Source of the DNA: Taiwanofungus camphoratus
Taxonomy: Eukaryota; Basidiomycota; Agaricomycetes; Polyporales; Taiwanofungaceae
DNA: 64,000 bases
Assembly (NCBI GenBank): GCA_003999685.1
Contig: CP021223.1
Span: 124,001-188,000, forward strand
Reading direction: 5' to 3'
A program made the position numbers and the translations under genes. Shown here piece by piece: positions 11,187-23,731 of the stretch. The notes below the pieces were generated by a model. The model was given only the letters and a program-made list of their open reading frames with translations, made no database searches and had not been told where the DNA came from. Numbering within the stretch: the stretch's first letter is position 1; each line of letters opens with the position of its first letter.

Positions 11187-13392
11187 CCATGGGCACGATT
11201 GCCATCACGAGTCAGAGGCTGCACCGTTCTATCTCTCATACGCCAAATCTAATTGTTATTCAAAGCATTGAGATCGCCTTCCTGTCATTATTTACTCACG
11301 GGACAGTAATGGGCATATGGAGCCGGCGCAGTGCGACAGTGAATCTTCATGTGGTACGCTTAAAAGACCTTTCCGAGACGATTTAAATTATTTTATAAAC
11401 GGAGCGTAGGTGAGCGATGAGGACTCGCCGATCAAGTCAAGCACGGACCTATTTGACATGTCTGCATGTTCACGGTGTTTCTCGTTTCCGAGGTTTCAAT
11501 TCTCAAGGCCTCACAACTCGAAGTCTTTTTTCTTCGTAAGGCGCTATTAATCTTGCTTCGCATGCCCTACTCTACCTTCTTCGTGTTAACCAGAGTCTTT
11601 GAAGTCTGTACCGCCACTGGTCATCGTCATTGGACGATACATCACAACACGTCGCCACGGCAAGTTGGCTAAACAAATTGCTTCATTTCACTCTGCGATG
11701 ACTTGCATGATTTGACACACGTCTTATTCTACTGCTGGGTAACTGGTTGACTCGTGCTTAGACGAGGAACGTTTGGCGAAGTGCCTTTTGCAATTTGCAT
11801 GGTCTCGCGGACCGCGTGTAAAGATAGTTATCATGATAGTGTGTTGTTCGCTGACTTACTCGGAAGAGAACTGCGTTACACATTCCTATAGGACCATGAA
11901 CAAACGAATGATGGCACAATCGACTTCATTGGGGAAGGACTCGTAGGAGAAAAGGTTTCCGTCATCAGAAGTACTGAAGTCCAGCTTTACGTTGCTTGCA
12001 GCTGACCTTCGGCCTTTGACCGCATGCATGTCGGAGATAGGGTTCACGAACACGAGATTCCCCTCCGTGGTCGAGCATTGCTGGTATGTACACGTTCCAT
12101 ACCGTGAGATGCAAATGCACGGACCGGCTCATTCGCCTGATGGCACTTAACCTTAGTACGCCTTCAGGAATTGAGAGCTCCCACTTGAACTATATTCGAT
12201 ACGCATCCAGAGCTGTGTGATGTGTGCTCACAATGATTCAAATGACGGTGATGTGCCGTGATGAGATGGCTACGAAGTCTACGAAATGAATCAAAGAAGA
12301 TGCAAAATAAGATTCAGAGGGTGAAATGACGTTTGACTTACAGTGAGCAGCTAGTGCTGCTGCGTGACCAATGCAAAGAAGCGCCCGGACTTTTCTAGGT
12401 AGTAGGGATGTCCATATGCCGTGGCGATTCACAGGCACACGCCTCCTTCCCCTGGGAATGACTGATATCAATACAGTGCTTCCGGCACGAGTGCACCACC
12501 GGTTTGAAGTTGCAGGACAATGGTCATGGGGATGACAGCACAACAATGCCATGCCCTTGTCACCACGCTCCGAGGACACGTTACTGTCAGTGGATAACAC
12601 GAGTCCGGGTGATGAAATTCTTCGTTACTGACCCTTAGAAGACTAAATCATAAGTCAACCTGGGAATTGGTTTGTGATCCTGAGGTATTCAAGCGACCAT
12701 ATCATGCCAAAAAATCAGCTGATCTTATTGTAGCTAAACCGACTTACAGTTAGTCTTATGAGGCACTATGTGCGTCATAAGGACAGGAGGCAACTGCAGA
12801 ATTTGGTACCTTGGTTTAAAGCCCGATACCCGTCCATGGTGCGATGAGCGCATTCCAATGAGAGAGTGGATATGTACTTCAGGCTATATTCATGATCCAA
12901 GCAGATGATACCATCAGCGCTAACACAGGGCGTCCGCTTACATCTCCAGTCCAGATACTCGAACGCGCTGGAGGAAGAGCATAAACCGGTTGAGAAAAGG
13001 GATAACAATCACCTACTCTAATCAATGAAGGGTGCATTCCGAAATTGTTGATGTCCATCGACTGCAGAGAAATAGATAAGATAAGATAAGATCTCAGAAA
13101 CAAATTTCGTACATCCTTTCCTCGATGACTCCAGACACTTCACCAGAACAACGTCTGCCTCCCGAATTGCTAGTTCCAGTCAAATTGGAGGTTAAAGCGG
13201 TAAGGATTGTCTTATTCATCCAGAACGCCTACCTCATGTGTTGTCAGAGAAGTGGGCGTCGGGTAGTCGGGTGTTCATCTACTAGGCCAACATAGGCCGG
13301 TGAAATATCGACAGAGCTTGTTGACATTGTTCGCGAGGTGCGTATGAGAGTATCCGTGAGTTCTGCGTCATGTTTATATTCGAATGTAGAAA
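11187..13392. other. Intergenic, no gene recognised
   Basis: About 2.2 kb with only short overlapping frames and no family motif. A tandem GATAA run at 13075-13092 is annotated separately. The last few hundred bases should contain the FGAM synthase promoter. Confidence 0.5.
13075..13092 (+). promoter_or_regulatory. Tandem GATAA motif
   Basis: Three and a half back-to-back GATAA units lie about 300 bp upstream of the FGAM synthase start. Fungal GATA factors (nitrogen or light response) bind this core. It could equally be a small simple repeat, so a regulatory role is tentative. Confidence 0.35.
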
Positions 13393-16300
13393 ATGCTGAT
13401 TTTGACCGGGCCCTCGTATCTTTCCCAAACGAGACGAGACATACTGCTCACAAACATTCGCAAAAGATGTTCACGAATCGCTTCTGTCGACGCTTTATAT
13501 GTCCACCTGATTGATACAAATGCGAAGGAAATGGATAAAAGTGATTCCTTTCCGCGGCACATCCTCAGTCGTTTGCTGGATTATGGTGAAAATATCATGC
13601 TCCCCGGAACAGCGAAAGCTTTAGCCGAGGGGCGCAACTTAGTCTGGGTTTCTCCAAGAGCTGGTTCTATATCTCCTTGGTCAAGCAAGGCAACAGATAT
13701 CGCTAGAATCTGCAGCTTGCAGAGTCACGTCCATTGTATCGAAAGAGGGGTCGTCTTTGTCTTTGAAGTGACCGGAGGTGTCATGACGTCGAAAGATCTG
13801 CAATCATTTTCTGATCTCATTCATGATCGTATGACACAAGCAGTAGGACTATCTCCCCCATCTTCAGAGGATATTTTCAAGCACGAAATTCCGGAACCTC
13901 TCTTGACTGTCGACTTACTTTCAGATTCTGCAAGTGGACAGGGAGCCCGTGAAAGGTTGCTCCGTGCTAATAAAGAACTAGGATTGGCCCTCTCTTTGGA
14001 TGAAATTGACTATCTAATCGATGCATTCGTATCCGGCCCTTCTCCTATCAATCGCAATCCGACTGATGCCGAGCTCTTCATGTTTGCCCAGGTCAATTCG
14101 GAACACTGTAGACATAAGATCTTCAACGCGTCGTGGACTGTAGATGGCAAGGATCAGGATATGTCACTCTTCCAGATGATTCGGAACACGGAAAAGCTCA
14201 ACGGAACGGGCACAATTTCTGCATACTCTGACAATGCTGCAGTTTTCGAAGGTCACCCGGCTCCTCGGTTCAATGTTTATCATTCTCAGAGCTCAATCAA
14301 TAAACAACTGTACACTTCGCACGTCGAGGAAATACCTATTCTGATTAAGGTCGAGACTCATAACCATCCTACTGCAGTTTCACCCTTCCCGGGAGCAGCT
14401 ACTGGCTCAGGTGGGGAGATCAGAGACGAAGGAGCTGTCGGCAGGGGCTCAAAGCCCAAAGCCGGTCTTGTAGGTTTCACGGTGTCCAACCTGCTTATCC
14501 CAGGCTACGAGCAGCCTTGGGAAACCGACTTCGGTCGTCCCGCACACATAGCGTCCGCCTTTGACATCATGATCGAAGGTCCTCTTGGCGCAAGCGCTTA
14601 CAATAACGAGTTCGGCCGGCCTGCTTTGGCGGGTTATTTTCGCACCTTCTCAGAGCGTGTACCTGCAGCTGAGAATGGTCAGACGGAGATTCGGGGCTAT
14701 CACAAGCCAATCATGATTGCTGGTGGACTGGGCAACGTGCGTCCTTCTTTCTCTAAGAAGTCGAAGATCTCTCCAGGGGCGAAGCTTGTCGTCCTCGGCG
14801 GTCCCGGAATGCTAATAGGCTTGGGCGGAGGAGCTGCGAGCAGTCAGACTTCGGGTACTGGCTCTGCGGAGTTGGACTTCGCCAGTGTGCAGAGGGACAA
14901 CGCAGAGATGGAGCGGAGGTGCCAACAAGTGATCGATGCGTGCGTGAATCTGGGCGAGGCTAATCCAATTGAGTCTATCCACGATGTCGGTGCTGGTGGG
15001 TTGTCGAACGCGCTGCCGGAACTCGTGCACGACTCCGATTTGGGAGCTACAATCGAGATTAGGGATGTCCTTGTTGCGGACAACCGTATGTCTCCGATGG
15101 AGATCTGGTGCAACGAGAGTCAGGAACGATATGTACTGGCAATCTCAGCTGAGAAAGAGGAGCTGTTCAAAGTTCTGGCCATTCGCGAAAGATGTCCATT
15201 CTCAATCGTAGGCACGGCTACAGCAAAAGAAGAGCTGATTGTGACGGACAGCATTCGGCCCCACCAGGTCCAATATGTCATCAACCTGAAAATGTCAACT
15301 CTCTTCGGAAAGCCTCCTCGAATGCACCGCAAGGATGTGACTAGGGCTATATCCTATGCGCAATTCGACACATCTCTCAGCACGTATTTACCTTCGACAA
15401 ACACTTTGCTGGGGCGCCTTGCCCTAGCTGTAGATCGCGTCCTTCGACTTCCTTCAGTTGGTTCTAAGTCTTTCCTTATAACCATTGGTGATCGAACCAT
15501 CACTGGGCTTGTCACCCGCGATCAGATGGTTGGTCCTTGGCAAGTCCCCGTTGCGGATGTCGCTGTCACGCGAGCGTCCTATGGCTTTGATGTGCTGCAC
15601 GGTGAGGCGATGGCCATGGGCGAGAGGACACCTGTAGCGCTGGTCAACCCTGGGGCGTCGGCACGTATGGCGATAGCTGAGTCGCTCACCAATCTTGCGG
15701 CAGCGCATGTGGGTAATCTTGACCGTGTCAAACTAAGCGCAAACTGGATGTGTGCGGCATCGAAGGAGGGAGAAGGCGCTGCGCTCTACGAAGCGGTTAA
15801 AGCCATCGGCATGGAGTTATGCCCTGCTTTGGGAGTGGGCATTCCTGTCGGTAAAGATTCTATGTCAATGTCGATGAAATGGAAGGAGGGCAACGAACAA
15901 CGAGAAGTCAGCTCTCCCCTATCGCTCATTGTTACTGCCTTCGCGAGCGTTGAGGATGTTGGTGCGACCTGGACGCCTCAACTCCAGACAGATGTAGGCG
16001 AGCCGACATCATTAATATTCTTTGACTTAGCCAACGGCAAGGAGCGGCTTGGAGGATCAGCTCTCGCTCAGGTTTTCAAGGAGATTGGTTCAGAGGCACC
16101 GAACGTGGAGGACCCTGCAATACTGAAGGCATTCTTCAATGGCTGTCAAAATATCAGGGTTGAGGAGCCGGGAATGGTGCTTTCGTATCACGACAGATCC
16201 GATGGCGGTCTGCTCACAACTATAACAGAAATGTCATTCGCTGGACGCGTTGGTGTCGAAATCTCCTTGGATGCCTTCATTGACCCTATATCAGCGCTGT

Positions 16301-17451
16301 TCAACGAAGAGCTAGGAGCCGTTATCCAAGTCCGTCAATCAGACATTTCCCGTCTAGGGAATATCTTTGAAGCTGCTGGGTTCCCTCCGTTATCTATTCA
16401 TGTCATCGGCCAAGTGAATGAGACCACCGCAGACGAGACTTTCACTATCAGCCACAAATCAGTATCAATATTCTCCAGCACACGTCGACAGTTACAGCAC
16501 GTGTGGGCAGAGACGTCCTACAAAATGCAATCGCTTCGAGATGATCCATACTGTGCAAATCAAGAGTTCAATCTCATCACAGATGGTTCATACAAGGGAC
16601 TGTTCTATGAATTATCCTTCGCCCCAGAACCTTCTGTTCAATGCTCTCACCGGCCCAGGGTCGCAATCTTGCGTGAACAGGGTGTCAACGGTCAGATGGA
16701 GATGGCGTGGGCGTTCACCGCGGCCGGTTTCGATGCCATCGATGTACACATGTCGGATATTGTGAGCGGCTCGATCTCACTTGCCTCGTTCCGTGGACTC
16801 GCTGCTTGCGGTGGGTTCTCGTACGGTGATGTTCTCGGAGCGGGCAAGGGCTGGGCAAATTCAGTGCTACTGAACGAGACTGCCAGATTAGAATTCCACA
16901 CATTCTTTTCACGCTCAGATACATTCGCTCTGGGAGTATGCAATGGCTACCAGTTCATGAGCCATCTACGTGAGATCATCCCTGGCGCAGAGACTTGGCC
17001 GGACCTCAAACAGAATCGCAGTGAACGCTTTGAGGCGCGTGTATGCATGGTGGAAGTTGTTCCAGGGGCTGTGACAAGTTCATCCGTATTCCTGCACGAC
17101 ATGGCAAAATCGAAGTTACCAGTGGCTGTCGCACATGGGGAGGGTCGCGTCTCGTTCAATGGAGCTGGGCAGAGAGAGCAGTTGGAGGCACAAGGTCTCG
17201 TAGCGGTGCGTTATGTGGACTCGAATGGCGCTCCGACGGAAATTTATCCGTTGAACCCGAACGGCAGTCCTGGCGGTATCACGGGTGTGCAGACCCCTGA
17301 TGGGCGTATTCTCGCTTTGATGCCCCACCCCGAACGTGTGACGACGCTGGAAAGCAATAGCTGGTATCCCCCGGAGGTCAAAGACAAGTGGAACGGGATC
17401 GGACCTTGGTTCAGGCTGTTCCAGAATGCACGTAGATGGTGTGGAAATTGA
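13393..17451 (+). CDS. ADE6: Phosphoribosylformylglycinamidine (FGAM) synthase
   Basis: Uninterrupted 1352-codon gene, close to the family's usual length of about 1,340-1,360. The cytosolic enzyme converts FGAR, glutamine and ATP to FGAM, the fourth step of de novo purine synthesis. The PurL-type part shows '[14 protein letters not shown]' (about residues 229-242) and '[20 protein letters not shown]' (about 319-338), followed by GGEIRDEGA. Two AIR-synthase-like halves follow, with '[16 protein letters not shown]' and '[17 protein letters not shown]'. The C-terminal class I glutamine amidotransferase starts near residue 1090 ('[19 protein letters not shown]'), with nucleophile Cys about 1183 in 'LGVCNGYQF' and the His/Glu partners in 'MPHPERV' near 1310. 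The start ATG is followed directly by conserved N-terminal sequence. No intron is present, unlike every neighbour. Everything needed for activity appears intact. Confidence 0.97.
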   Translation: MLILTGPSYLSQTRRDILLTNIRKRCSRIASVDALYVHLIDTNAKEMDKSDSFPRHILSRLLDYGENIMLPGTAKALAEGRNLVWVSPRAGSISPWSSKATDIARICSLQSHVHCIERGVVFVFEVTGGVMTSKDLQSFSDLIHDRMTQAVGLSPPSSEDIFKHEIPEPLLTVDLLSDSASGQGARERLLRANKELGLALSLDEIDYLIDAFVSGPSPINRNPTDAELFMFAQVNSEHCRHKIFNASWTVDGKDQDMSLFQMIRNTEKLNGTGTISAYSDNAAVFEGHPAPRFNVYHSQSSINKQLYTSHVEEIPILIKVETHNHPTAVSPFPGAATGSGGEIRDEGAVGRGSKPKAGLVGFTVSNLLIPGYEQPWETDFGRPAHIASAFDIMIEGPLGASAYNNEFGRPALAGYFRTFSERVPAAENGQTEIRGYHKPIMIAGGLGNVRPSFSKKSKISPGAKLVVLGGPGMLIGLGGGAASSQTSGTGSAELDFASVQRDNAEMERRCQQVIDACVNLGEANPIESIHDVGAGGLSNALPELVHDSDLGATIEIRDVLVADNRMSPMEIWCNESQERYVLAISAEKEELFKVLAIRERCPFSIVGTATAKEELIVTDSIRPHQVQYVINLKMSTLFGKPPRMHRKDVTRAISYAQFDTSLSTYLPSTNTLLGRLALAVDRVLRLPSVGSKSFLITIGDRTITGLVTRDQMVGPWQVPVADVAVTRASYGFDVLHGEAMAMGERTPVALVNPGASARMAIAESLTNLAAAHVGNLDRVKLSANWMCAASKEGEGAALYEAVKAIGMELCPALGVGIPVGKDSMSMSMKWKEGNEQREVSSPLSLIVTAFASVEDVGATWTPQLQTDVGEPTSLIFFDLANGKERLGGSALAQVFKEIGSEAPNVEDPAILKAFFNGCQNIRVEEPGMVLSYHDRSDGGLLTTITEMSFAGRVGVEISLDAFIDPISALFNEELGAVIQVRQSDISRLGNIFEAAGFPPLSIHVIGQVNETTADETFTISHKSVSIFSSTRRQLQHVWAETSYKMQSLRDDPYCANQEFNLITDGSYKGLFYELSFAPEPSVQCSHRPRVAILREQGVNGQMEMAWAFTAAGFDAIDVHMSDIVSGSISLASFRGLAACGGFSYGDVLGAGKGWANSVLLNETARLEFHTFFSRSDTFALGVCNGYQFMSHLREIIPGAETWPDLKQNRSERFEARVCMVEVVPGAVTSSSVFLHDMAKSKLPVAVAHGEGRVSFNGAGQREQLEAQGLVAVRYVDSNGAPTEIYPLNPNGSPGGITGVQTPDGRILALMPHPERVTTLESNSWYPPEVKDKWNGIGPWFRLFQNARRWCGN

Positions 17452-17454
17452 TGT

Positions 17455-18196
17455 AGGGAACAAGGTTACCTTTTTTTTTTTACCTTATTCGATTGGGTGC
17501 CCCGGAGAAGTCACAAATGAATTGTAACGTTACTTCATAAATTTTAGCTTGGTATGGTAGACCACACTATATTATGTATCAAACTAAGCTAACTGCAATT
17601 GAAGGGCGACTTGATATAAGTTAGGCCTGACTTATTCAGAATCGCTACGAGCCTCCACCAGACTTTCCTCTGGCTTCAAGCCTAGCTTGTTCAGTAGTAA
17701 TTGTACTTGGCCAAGGTGTTCTTGAGTTCTCAAGCTGTGCGAGGCTTGTTATTCTCAAATCCCGAGAGCTCTTGAATGCCACCAATCACTTCTGGGTGGT
17801 TCATTGATGGTTTACTAGCAAAGTTGACATGACGTTGTAATTGAACTCGAGTGCTCTTAGTGGTCACGTTTGGCAATTGCTGGACTACACACAATACTCG
17901 AGTGACTTATGAGGTGCAAGAGACAGAAGAGGGTAAGGGTAAAAGCATCGATGTTGTTATTGATGAGGCAAATAAACCGGAAAGAATGGAGAGTGGTCGA
18001 AAGACGTGAAGGATCGTTAGGATTTCGTGCACAACAGTTGAACCAAAAGTACCGAGAATTGGCGTTAACTAAAATGCGGTAGCGAATATAAGTGGTATAT
18101 CCGATGGGTGACCTTCAGCTCTAGAGGCGCAACCAGACAAATCGGATCGCAGTACTAAGCATCTTGTTGTCTTTTTGACCATGGACGCCGCCGCTA
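17455..18196. other. Convergent 3' intergenic region
   Basis: Region between the 3' ends of the FGAM synthase and glycosyltransferase genes. A T10 run at about 17471 lies 20 bp after the FGAM synthase stop. No gene is recognised. Confidence 0.6.
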
Positions 18197-19851
18197 TCAC
18201 GAGGCGTAATGTGTTTCAACCAGTGGGTGCTGGTGCTGCGGCAACGCTCGATCGATGAACCGAGATTCGGGAACCTCTGGCTTCTTCTCGGAGCATCCAT
18301 CTGTTTTCGTGTCTGCCGCGACGGTGGCTGCTGTAGGATCACCGATACCGGCGCGCGTTCCCCACCCAGTCTAGGTGAAAACATGCTCAGGAAACGCTTC
18401 TGGCTGAACCCCAACTTCATTCACGTACCTCATGCAGGGTGAACAGAGCATAGATCTTCATGATCGAGAAGTAATACCCAAAGACGATGAATGCAGGAAC
18501 GTAAAGAATATGCTCCGGGCGGTACCACAAGTGTGGAAGCAGTTTCGCTGTCCGCGTCGCAAGGAGCCACACGAAGTAGCTGAGAATGACATTCCTAACA
18601 CGTGTATTTTGAGCATCAGATGCATGCAAGGCGCCGGTGAGTGCTTACCACCAGGGTAGATGGTAGCCGCCTTGGTCTACTGGGATCGTGCTCTTGTATA
18701 TGACATAGCAAACAAGAGCGGGGCCGGCTAGCAGAGTGAAGGGGTTGAAAAGCTTGTCCACCTGCGATACAGATACTTCGTAAATGAATTGAACTATTTC
18801 GAGAGCGAACACATACCATTGTGTAGGCCACATACGGGTGTGCTGTCCAAATATGCCGCTCTGTGAACAACGAGCGCAAGTCGGAGCGCCATGTATTTCG
18901 TGTCCACCGCAGGACCTGCTTCAGAAAGCGCCAATTGGGCTTCATTGTGCTAAGCAGCTCAGCCTCCTTGCAGCACTGCACGTATGTCGCCCATCCGTGG
19001 CTGACCATCCAGCGGGTGAGAAACTTGTCGTCGCCCGAGTTGAGCTGGTACTTCCCCATCCAGTAGTCGTGAGTGAAGCCGTGCAGGAATGCAGGGTCCT
19101 TCAGGATGACTGTGCGATATGCGGCAGTGCGGCCCGACAGGCACGGGATGCCGCCGTCAATGTGCGTCGACGCCGCGATCTCAATGTTGCGGATGGAGAG
19201 GCGGAACGCGGCCAGAACCTCCCAGACCGTCATGCGCTCCCCGACGGGCTGCACGCGCTGGGATGTACCGACGCCACCGACGCGCTGGTCCTCGAAGCAT
19301 GCTAGGACGTACGGGAGGAGCGTGGGGGGCCATATCGCGTCGTCGTCGGCAAAGACAACAATGTCAGTCGTAGTGTTGCGGATTCCGTGCGCCATCTGCA
19401 GACGCTTGTTCGCGTAGGGTACAGTGAGGACGCGGATGCGCATGGGATCGACAGCCTCGGCGAGCTCCTGGAGGGGACCACGCATCTTCTCTTCGGTGAC
19501 GATAAGAATCTCCCTGGGCTTTCCGACTAGCCAACTGTGTGCAGCCTCCTTGAACTCTTCACCAGCGTCGATGGTGGGGACAACAATGGTGACATCTTCC
19601 TCTGCAATGTAGGTGGGGTTCTCGGGAAGAGGGATCGGACGGTAGGTCAGTGATGCTGCTATTCGAAGGAGATACCACAGATAGCGATAGAATCTGCTTA
19701 TAATCAGCGAGCTAGGTATTTCAGAGAGGAAAAGATGCGCACCCAATGACCCCAAATGGTACGACTGTTTGGCGGGTATGAGATCTCGGTCCTTGGGACA
19801 GCGGTGTGGTCACTTACAGACAGGGAAGTGATCAGAAGTTAGCCTGAGCAT
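18197..19851 (-). CDS. Family-2 glycosyltransferase, Cps1/hyaluronan-synthase-like
   Basis: Six exons on the minus strand: 19851-19818, 19764-19743 (22 nt), 19693-18817, 18761-18649, 18594-18429 and 18370-18197, giving 461 residues. The chain joins without a frame break and starts at an ATG reading MLRLTSDHFPV. It is a membrane-bound processive GT2 enzyme. 'DVTIVVPTID' begins the GT-A fold, 'VVFADDDAIW' holds the Asp triad that binds UDP-sugar and metal, 'GTSQRVQPVG' and 'GGIPCLSGRTAAYR' follow, 'GDDKFLTRWM' supplies the general base region, and 'QVLRWTRNTWR' is the Q/RxxRW motif. Hydrophobic segments lie at the N-terminus ('YRYLWYLLRIAASLTY') and in the C-terminal third ('LLAGPALVCYVIY', 'YVPAFIVFGYYF'). 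The tail after 'TGWGTRAG' is polar. The family includes Cryptococcus Cps1; the actual polymer made here cannot be read from sequence. Confidence 0.92.
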
Positions 19852-21891
19852 TTTTCTGTTTACCCGACGTCGCCGCCCGCGAACTGGAGTGAGAGGAAGG
19901 TGCAAGAGCAAGTAGGGACGGTCGTGAAGGGCAAGGAACGGACGAGGGCGTCAGTGACAGCGGATACACCACTGACCACATAGGAGCAGTCAGCCAAACA
20001 GAGAATGTAGATTACACTGAAAAAGTCAGCCATGTTATGGTCCCCTTTGCAATTTGAGAATGAATTTCCCTGAAGTGCACCCTTGCGATCTAGACCAAGC
20101 GTCTACTGATCGCCCCACTTGCGATCTTATCTTATCATTTCGGATGTTAGCATGATCGGGCTCTGCTTCGTCCAATCAGAGATCAGTTAGGGGAAACGAC
20201 AGGGACTTACCGCGCTCCCTCCTGTTGGATACGTGCATGTTTTGAAATAATAGATATCTTGTTCTTGTGAATATCCCTGTCTAATGACCATGCCGATATG
20301 AGTCCACGTGACTGAGGATCCAACGCCACCGAAGAGTACTTGTGTTGCGGCTCCTGCGTACGCGCGACGCGCACGCGACAACCGGAACGAGGGCAAGGTC
20401 TGTGTAGTATAACACAACCTTACACAGCTGAAGGTTGTAAGACAAGAAAGTAGTCTGGATTCAACGCTGGTGTCAGCGTCAGGAGCACACGCGTGAAATC
20501 GGACGGTATTTCCCCACATAGTGCAGATTCAAAGCCTACAATCCGAGTACCGTGACATACTTCGGAGTCCTGCAAAGAAGCCTATCGCGCCGCCTCAACG
20601 TACGTCCCCCTTGGATCACCATATGCCTCAATGAATCATGTAAGCAAGGCTCTTGATCTTGGAAGCGCTGGCCAAAGACTGAGGACTGAAGTACATTGAA
20701 GTCACGGTTCATAAGATACTGCGTGTGCAGTTGTTGTGTGCTACCAAAGAAGTTATCGCAGTCATGTGGCTTTGGACAGCAGTGTAGCAAATAGACGACA
20801 GTGCAGGCTATCGCGATCCCTGAAGCAGCCCAGTGGAAAGAAGCCATTAGCGAAAATGAACGCTGCGTAGTGCGACTTCTGGACGTGTGCAATAGTCGAA
20901 CAGACACCATCTGGACAGCGGACACACCGTTCCAAAGCATTGATCTTCTACTGTTCGGTGGAAATTTTGACGAATAGCCACACCTGACAAATCTTACTGG
21001 CTGACTGACTCGGCATAAAATGGGAGAGGGCAAGCGACAATACAAAGCTCCTGGTCTCCGATACCAGAATGTATAATCGGTCGCGTTGGCGTGTTTATCT
21101 TTATCGAAGTGGATATCGCAGCAAAGACAGTCAACTACTTACCCCGTAAGGCATATAGCACTATTGCATGGACTGCCCAATAAACGATGCCAACGGCGAT
21201 GGGCATATGTCATCTGCGCATGAGATATAAGACATTGGTCTCATTGTAGATACTTTGCAAATATGGGAACCACAATCGTGACCGCTGCAGACGCATTTGC
21301 GAGCGGTGTACAGCATGCAGTGCCTACACGGGTCCAGTCATCGGCTGTCCCAGCGTCCTCTGAATCAAAATCCTCGCAAATACACCTGCATTGTCGGAAG
21401 GTACAGCATGTCCATAGATAACGCACTGTTTCACTGCCTAGATTCCACCTTTCTGTATATCGCTGTCTAGGATCCGGACACATCCTGTGTACAAATTGCT
21501 TGCAGGCTGCATTGAGGCTATTCGGATCGTTCCATACATTGGTATGGGCACAAAGACAAGGACTAGAGAAGGACTTCCCGACTTGACTTTGGGTATCTTT
21601 GAGATTGAATCTTGAAGCTGCGAAACACAAGACAGACATGAACTATAGATTCCAGAATTTGCTCACAAACCTCCCGTATTTGGTAGGTATAGTGGGAAAT
21701 TCTCCCCGAGACCCAAAAGTGATATTTCGTGGGAAAGTGGCGAGCAGTGGGAGCGGCGCAGACGCTTGTTGTGCGCCCAAACTCTCTTCATTGCCACCAC
21801 CATCGTAGTGCGTATAAACGTTCTGACTTGCTCCTTGGCCTTCCTGTTGATATCCTACCAGGTTGCTTAAACCGACTTTCTATTGAAGTAC
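19852..21891. other. Intergenic, no gene recognised
   Basis: About 2 kb upstream of both the glycosyltransferase (-) and the His-rich protein gene (+), so it should contain both promoters. Minus-strand frames at 20536-21045 and 21241-21639 stay open but are Cys/Arg-rich, match nothing known and do not extend through plausible introns. Confidence 0.5.
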
Positions 21892-23129
21892 ATGCGCCTG
21901 AGCACCACCATACTCCTGGCCGGCGCCAGTCTGCGTAAGTGCTGCGCATGTCGCCCGCGACTGACGATACTCAAGCTTGACTTTATGGACTAGTCATCCA
22001 GCAGACTGGCGCCGCGCCTCTTCGTGTGGTCGTCGTGACATCTCACCAGGAAGTATCCGCCGACCTGCGCCAGGGACATGGTGAAACTCGAGTCGCTACC
22101 CCCTTATTCAAGACCGCCCCCTTGAATGTGTCTGAGATGAATGACGAGACGCACCATGGGATGCATCACGGTGCAGGCCACCACTGCCTGGGATCTCTGC
22201 GTGACAAAGCCATGCGTCTTTCCAACAAGCTGTTCGGCTTCCCCGAGGTCGATCGCATTCAACCGCCCATGTCCATGCATCACGGGCATCACGAGCATCC
22301 AAACCTGCTGCCCCCCTTGCCGTTCATCGGAACCCCCACTGATCTGCACAATGGCGACAAACTGCCCGCTGGGACGAAGGTGCACTTGAACGCCGCTGGA
22401 ATACCCGTGGAGGTGCCGACCAGCGAAGTCGACGACCACGACGATGCTGTGATGGCACAGCCCGTGGTGAAGCCGTACGGCGGCTCGAGACCTGAGGTCG
22501 GCCCTGTGCGTATCGTCCATGTGGACGGCAGCGATCACGTCATGTGGCGGTATCGCCACCACCGTGGGCCATTCCTGCGACGTATTCACTTCGCTCTCAT
22601 GGCGCTCGGGTCTTGGGAAGGTCGTGCAGTTGCCTTTGTCCTTGGTGAGTGTCTTATTATGGCCAATGAATGCGGACCGCTGGCAAGGAAGAGTCAAACT
22701 TCTTGGCATACTAATTAGGGCAAACCGAGTGATTTTTACTCAGACATAATGGATCGAGTAGCATGTGTTGTCTGGATGTGTGTTCCTTCGATTGGAGGAT
22801 ACGCCAGAGGTTTGCTTAGATACCTTAGGGCGTCGCTATTTGATGCATCAGCGCTCTGGCTGTGCGAGCGGTCTATTTTCACTGGTTTTACTATCATTCA
22901 GTGATGGGGATGCTGACGACATATTGATCTATTTGCAGGCTGCGGCATCGGTGTCTTGCTTCGCATGTTGTGGGTCCTTGGTGTTGTCTTAGTCCGCACC
23001 ATCCGAGGCACTCGCTCCGAAGAGCCCGCCGAAACTGTGTTTGACCTTGACGCTGAGGAGATCCTCGCTTCCCCTCCCCAATACACCGATGAGAAGGTCG
23101 CTCTTGCAGAGGAGAAGCCTACTTCCTAG
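21892..23129 (+). CDS. Secreted or membrane His-rich one-TM protein (unknown function)
   Basis: Three exons: 21892-21934, 21994-22644 and 22939-23129, with introns of 59 and 294 nt, giving 294 residues. The N-terminus (MRLSTTILLAGASL, then IQQTGAAPLR) is a typical signal peptide, interrupted by the first intron. The middle is rich in His (for example 'HHGMHHGAGHHC' and 'MHHGHHEHP') and Pro. A conserved-looking block follows: 'MWRYRHHRGPFLRRIHFALM' and 'LGSWEGRAVAFVLG'. The third exon completes one transmembrane helix ('CGIGVLLRMLWVLGVVLVRTI') and a short acidic cytoplasmic tail ending EEKPTS. The topology suggests a type I membrane protein with a His-rich outer domain, perhaps metal- or proton-responsive, but that is a guess. 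Mushroom genomes carry similar unnamed proteins. Confidence 0.85.
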
Positions 23130-23731
23130 ACGCAAGCTTAGGCTTTATTCTCCACTATGGCTTCATCGTTTCATTTCATTCCACCGTCAATGTCTCGCCT
23201 TCTCCACCGTGTGCTACTTAGCAGCCCACAGTTCAGAATATTAGCTACTGTGCTGCGGTACCTGTTGTAATGTTCGGACAGTCCCTTGTCATTTTCTACT
23301 CGATAAACACAACGGCGTCCACCTTGCATTAGATTTTCAATAAACTAATGCAACGTCGGACGTTGGCCTCCCTATTATCACATAATGAAAAAAAAATGTT
23401 GTGTATGTATGCATTCTGCAGTTTCTGGAGGGATGATACTGAATCAGAAAGCTTCCGTCCACGGAAATCCTCATCAGTTCGTTTGTTCATAAAGAAATTG
23501 ATTGAACATATTGAACATGTACTGGAAACAAGGACTGTTCGTGGATACAATGGCGTGTGGTAACTTATAGGATGGCGCAAAAAAGTAACAGGGACCGAGA
23601 CATAAGACCGTTATACGTCGGGCTGCAGGCATTGAACAAGAGTGTAGTGAGTATATTGGAAAGCGATTAGGATGAAAGGCGTAGACTCTGGAAAGTAGAC
23701 GATGAAAGGTAAGCAACCAACACGATGAAAA
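23130..23731. other. Convergent 3' intergenic region
   Basis: Region between the ends of the His-rich protein gene and the Ariadne gene. An A-rich stretch (AATGAAAAAAAAATG, about 23383-23398) is present. No gene is recognised. Confidence 0.6.

Noticed and set aside
20536-21045. 169-codon minus-strand open frame
   Set aside because: Cys/Arg/His-rich with no family motif and no extension through plausible introns; likely chance in intergenic DNA.
22104-22709. 201-codon minus-strand open frame
   Set aside because: Antisense shadow of the His-rich protein exon, created by its codon bias.
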